From contig JAKBRR010000102.1 of assembly GCA_021845325.1 (NCBI GenBank), positions 1 through 6,423 of the forward strand: DNA of 6,423 nucleotides, in the 5' to 3' direction. The first letter of the stretch is position 1. Each line of letters begins with the position of its first letter. A program made the translations under genes and the position numbers. The DNA is from Thermoplasmata archaeon. GTDB lineage: Archaea > Thermoplasmatota > Thermoplasmata > Thermoplasmatales > Thermoplasmataceae. Under the pieces are notes generated by a model. The model did no database searches and was not told where the DNA came from. It worked only from the letters and a program-made list of their open reading frames with translations. Below, one piece after another: positions 4,568 to 6,423 of the stretch.

Positions 4568-4580
4568 ATGTTTTCATATG
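4565..4580. promoter_or_regulatory. Two CATATG sites one helical turn apart, likely VapB2 operator
   Basis: The palindromic hexamer CATATG occurs at 4565-4570 and 4575-4580, exactly 10 bp apart and so on the same DNA face. It spans the predicted leaderless transcription start and the vapB2 ATG. RHH dimers commonly bind such short repeated half-sites cooperatively. A third CATATG at 4675-4680 overlaps the start of the small ORF upstream. Confidence 0.5.
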
Positions 4581-4581
4581 T

Positions 4582-4677
4582 TTACACTATATAAATTCTT
4601 TTTCCAATATTTTGCCATAACTCCTTCTTTATTGCTGGCCGTTCCTCTGTTTCCGTTTTAGGCTTTTCTTTTGCCAT
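4582..4677 (-). CDS. Possible 31-residue leaderless small ORF upstream of vapB2
   Basis: From ATG at 4675-4677 the minus strand encodes 31 residues: a charged start, MAKEKPKTETEERPAIKKE, then an LWQNIGKRIYIV end and TAA. What sets it apart from a chance ORF is its promoter. TTTATATG at 4698-4705 is centred 25 bp upstream of the ATG, the same leaderless layout as vapB2. The start codon also lies inside a CATATG hexamer, again as in vapB2. The stop is 15 bp before the vapB2 start, and the vapB2 TATA box lies within the coding end. It may be a third component, a regulatory leader peptide, or a truncated relic. I recognise no family. Confidence 0.35.
   Translation of the reverse strand: MAKEKPKTETEERPAIKKELWQNIGKRIYIV
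4588..4597 (-). promoter_or_regulatory. TATA box of vapBC2
   Basis: TTTATATAG on the minus strand is centred about 26 bp upstream of the vapB2 ATG, the standard archaeal distance to a transcription start at the A of the start codon. It lies inside the last codons of the 31-codon ORF at 4582-4677. Confidence 0.65.
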
Positions 4678-4693
4678 ATGATAATATTCACAA

Positions 4694-4728
4694 GTGTCAT
4701 ATAAACCGCATTTTACAGGGTTTGTACA
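4694..4728 (+). repeat. Intergenic repeat R1, weak copy 3
   Basis: The last 11 bases, GGGTTTGTACA (4718-4728), are identical to 3624-3634, and CCG lies the same distance before them in both. Further left only ATAT...AA resembles the other copies. It overlaps the TATA box of the 31-codon ORF and ends just before the promoter of the gene at 4788. Confidence 0.35.
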
Positions 4729-4752
4729 TCAAACCTTCTAGTGGTGAATGTA

Positions 4753-4760
4753 TTTATATC
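4753..4760 (+). promoter_or_regulatory. TATA box of the propeller gene at 4788
   Basis: TTTATATC is centred about 31 bp before ATG 4788, so transcription would begin near 4782 with a leader of a few bases. An earlier ATG at 4784 is in another frame and soon meets a stop. Confidence 0.55.
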
Positions 4761-4787
4761 ATTATGTCTTTAAATTAATACTGATGT

Positions 4788-6224
4788 ATGAAGATTTTCT
4801 GGAATAAGAAGTATATCGTGGCTGCAAGCTTGATAATTGTACTTTTAGTAGTCTCTTCTGCTATAGGGTTAGAGATCAGTTCTACACCTTTTGGGCATAA
4901 CCTGTGGAAAAAGGGCGTTTCGGGTGATATAGGTTCGTCTACTGCCTCATCGAATGCGTTCTTTGTAAGCATTTATGAGATAGAGAACAAGACCATGTTC
5001 ATGTCGCATCTTTACAACTACAGTGTTGAAGCATTAAATATCACTACTGGCAATCTTCTTTGGGAATCGAAGGCAATTCAATTCTATGGTAATTTTCAAT
5101 TTGAAAGTTCCAAGGTTAAAAGCCCCATTCTATGGTATTCCAACAATACTGTCTATCTATTGGGGTATAACTTATGGATTGTTCCGGAGCAGAACCTTAC
5201 TACACTTGACTTATACTCCTTCAATTCAACTAATGGCCATTTGATTAGCAAAGAGAATCTCACAGCCCCTTTTTCTTCCTCGAATAACAAGACAGATTTT
5301 TCTGGAATTTATCCTGAATCTATAACAGCGTCATTCGAACAATCTCATCTATCTCTATCTTATCTTGTGATCCACACCAACATTTCGAATTACGAGACCA
5401 AGTCAACTAACTATTTTCAATCTATTTTTTACTCTCTCAAAAATGGAAGTGCTAGTGATGCGCGAACGGTTAACATAACGTTCCCTCCAATCAATTCATA
5501 TGGAACCGGCTCAATTAGCGTTCACACAACCAGCTCAATTCAGGTGTTGCATTTGCAGTGGGTAAATGGAACAATTGTGGAAAATACCAAAACTGGAAAA
5601 ATCACAGTGACTTACCTACCAATTTCAGATATTAATGTAAGGGGCCAGAATGTATACGTTTCCAACCAATCCTCTGGAAGAATATCTGTATATGTGTGGA
5701 ACTCAACAACAAATATCACAACAAAACTTTTCAGCTTTTTTAATCAAATTCTGTCAAAGTACCCTGGAACTGCATTGTACTCCATGAATGTGATTGGCAA
5801 CTTACGCTTCTCGTTCCAGATATTCGGAAGAGATGGGTCTGGAAACAATATACCCGTTTATCCAAATCCTGATGTTCAATTTATCGGATACACCTCCCAA
5901 GGAATCTGTCTATGGAATATTTCCGAAAAATCCTTTCCTCTCGGGACGTTCACCTCAACCAACCTCATTGGAAACAATGATTTGTTGTTAACATATATGG
6001 GATCCAGTCCGATCTATGGAACACATTCCAATTTCCTAATAGTGAATTATACATCAGGTGATCTACTGTGGCAGAAGTCATTTGGGTACAGGGTGAATGA
6101 GCCTTCTGGTAATGCAGCGTTCCTGAGTCCAATGCCTTTCAATGGGATTATTGGAGCGATAAACGGATACGTCCTTTACAAATTAGGGACATCATTAGCT
6201 TGTGCGTATCTGGGGAATCTATGA
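4788..6224 (+). CDS. Signal-anchored PQQ-like beta-propeller surface protein
   Basis: The 478-residue product begins MKIFWNKKYIV, with a hydrophobic helix at residues 10-27 after basic residues, consistent with a signal peptide or anchor that exports the rest. The body has PQQ/WD40-like blade signatures, 'Y-x-L-N-x-x-T/S-G-x-L-L-W': LNITTGNLLWESKA (83-96), a weaker LYSFNSTNGHLI (142-153), and IVNYTSGDLLWQKSFG (418-433). I count 17 N-glycosylation sequons (for example N67, N84, N136, N229, N309, N420), implying a heavily glycosylated extracellular protein, common in wall-less acidophilic archaea. No C-terminal membrane segment is present; the frame ends GYVLYKLGTSLACAYLGNL. Its role is unknown: a scaffold or binding propeller, or a quinoprotein-like protein without visible active-site residues. 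Start 4788 is supported by TATA spacing. It is transcribed away from the TA island. Confidence 0.8.
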   Translation: MKIFWNKKYIVAASLIIVLLVVSSAIGLEISSTPFGHNLWKKGVSGDIGSSTASSNAFFVSIYEIENKTMFMSHLYNYSVEALNITTGNLLWESKAIQFYGNFQFESSKVKSPILWYSNNTVYLLGYNLWIVPEQNLTTLDLYSFNSTNGHLISKENLTAPFSSSNNKTDFSGIYPESITASFEQSHLSLSYLVIHTNISNYETKSTNYFQSIFYSLKNGSASDARTVNITFPPINSYGTGSISVHTTSSIQVLHLQWVNGTIVENTKTGKITVTYLPISDINVRGQNVYVSNQSSGRISVYVWNSTTNITTKLFSFFNQILSKYPGTALYSMNVIGNLRFSFQIFGRDGSGNNIPVYPNPDVQFIGYTSQGICLWNISEKSFPLGTFTSTNLIGNNDLLLTYMGSSPIYGTHSNFLIVNYTSGDLLWQKSFGYRVNEPSGNAAFLSPMPFNGIIGAINGYVLYKLGTSLACAYLGNL

Positions 6225-6239
6225 GGTCTCTTGAATTCG

Positions 6240-6244
6240 TTTTT
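6240..6244 (+). terminator. Possible T-tract terminator after the propeller gene
   Basis: Five T occur 16 bp after the stop codon. This is weak support, given only because nothing else is likely to end the transcript before repeat R2. Confidence 0.2.
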
Positions 6245-6306
6245 CAAAGCAAATTGTGCATGAACAAACAATCACCAAGTCTACAGAGAAATTTACTTAT
6301 CAAATT

Positions 6307-6411
6307 GTAATAACTGTATTACCTGTAATACAAGAAATAGTTTCATCCGGGTACTATCCTAATTTTTCCAACATTCAAAATTAAGAGATGGATACCTTCT
6401 CTACAATTGAC
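6307..6411 (+). repeat. Dispersed repeat R2, copy B
   Basis: This copy aligns gaplessly with 3675-3779 (83 of 105 identical). Its three 7-mers are GTAATAA, GTATTAC and GTAATAC at 6307, 6316 and 6325. The inverted pair is therefore formed by the second and third units (TGTATTACCTGTAATACA is a perfect 8-bp-arm dyad), whereas copy A uses the first and second. The ATGGATACCTTC block is followed by a stop after eight codons. The element may continue past the window edge. Confidence 0.7.
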
Positions 6412-6423
6412 TAAAATCAAGAA

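Noticed and set aside
4389..4661. 90-codon hydrophobic ORF on the plus strand
   Set aside because: It is the antisense of vapB2 and its promoter region; the hydrophobicity comes from reverse-complemented Lys and Glu codons.

Overview
The window looks like a piece of a Thermoplasmatales-type archaeal genome (Thermoplasma/Ferroplasma/Cuniculiplasma relatives). The reasons are the A+T-rich intergenic DNA, TATA boxes placed about 25 bp ahead of start codons so that mRNAs would be leaderless or nearly so, archaeal antitoxin families, and two signal-anchored, sequon-rich beta-propeller surface proteins. The lineage is inferred from these traits; no marker gene is present.

Layout. At the left edge is the N-terminal 136 codons of an exported YVTN-like propeller protein reading leftward (1-410). 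A decayed PemK/MazF-type toxin-antitoxin pair follows (about 559-1043): a DUF7557-like antitoxin ORF whose natural start seems lost, and a toxin broken by start loss and an internal frame-breaking deletion. Then come a small VOC-fold protein (1259-1636) and a class I SAM methyltransferase (1907-2734). Two vapBC toxin-antitoxin operons lie on the minus strand: a VAPB_antitoxin-type VapB with a PIN toxin (2884-3512), and a ribbon-helix-helix VapB with a PIN toxin (3904-4567). Upstream of the second is a possible leaderless 31-codon ORF (4582-4677). The right side is a complete 478-residue PQQ-like propeller surface protein (4788-6224).

The most striking feature is not a gene. Three copies of a decayed 3' half of a tRNA, apparently tRNA-Lys(CTT), lie in the same orientation at about 1825, 2788 and 3826, roughly 1 kb apart. 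Each shares sequence beyond the tRNA 3' end. Successive copies delimit one cargo each: the methyltransferase, then vapBC1, with vapBC2 beyond the third. This is what repeated integration at one tRNA 3' end (tandem accretion) would leave, though no integrase is in the window.

Two further intergenic repeat families occur. R2 is a 105-bp element in two gapless copies (3675-3779 and 6307-6411, about 79% identical by hand count) that opens with three 7-mers of the GTAATAC/GTATTAC type at 9-bp spacing. R1 is a shorter degenerate element (1112-1138, 3596-3634, and weakly 4694-4728). The whole reads as an accessory toxin-antitoxin island lying between two surface-propeller genes that point outward from it.
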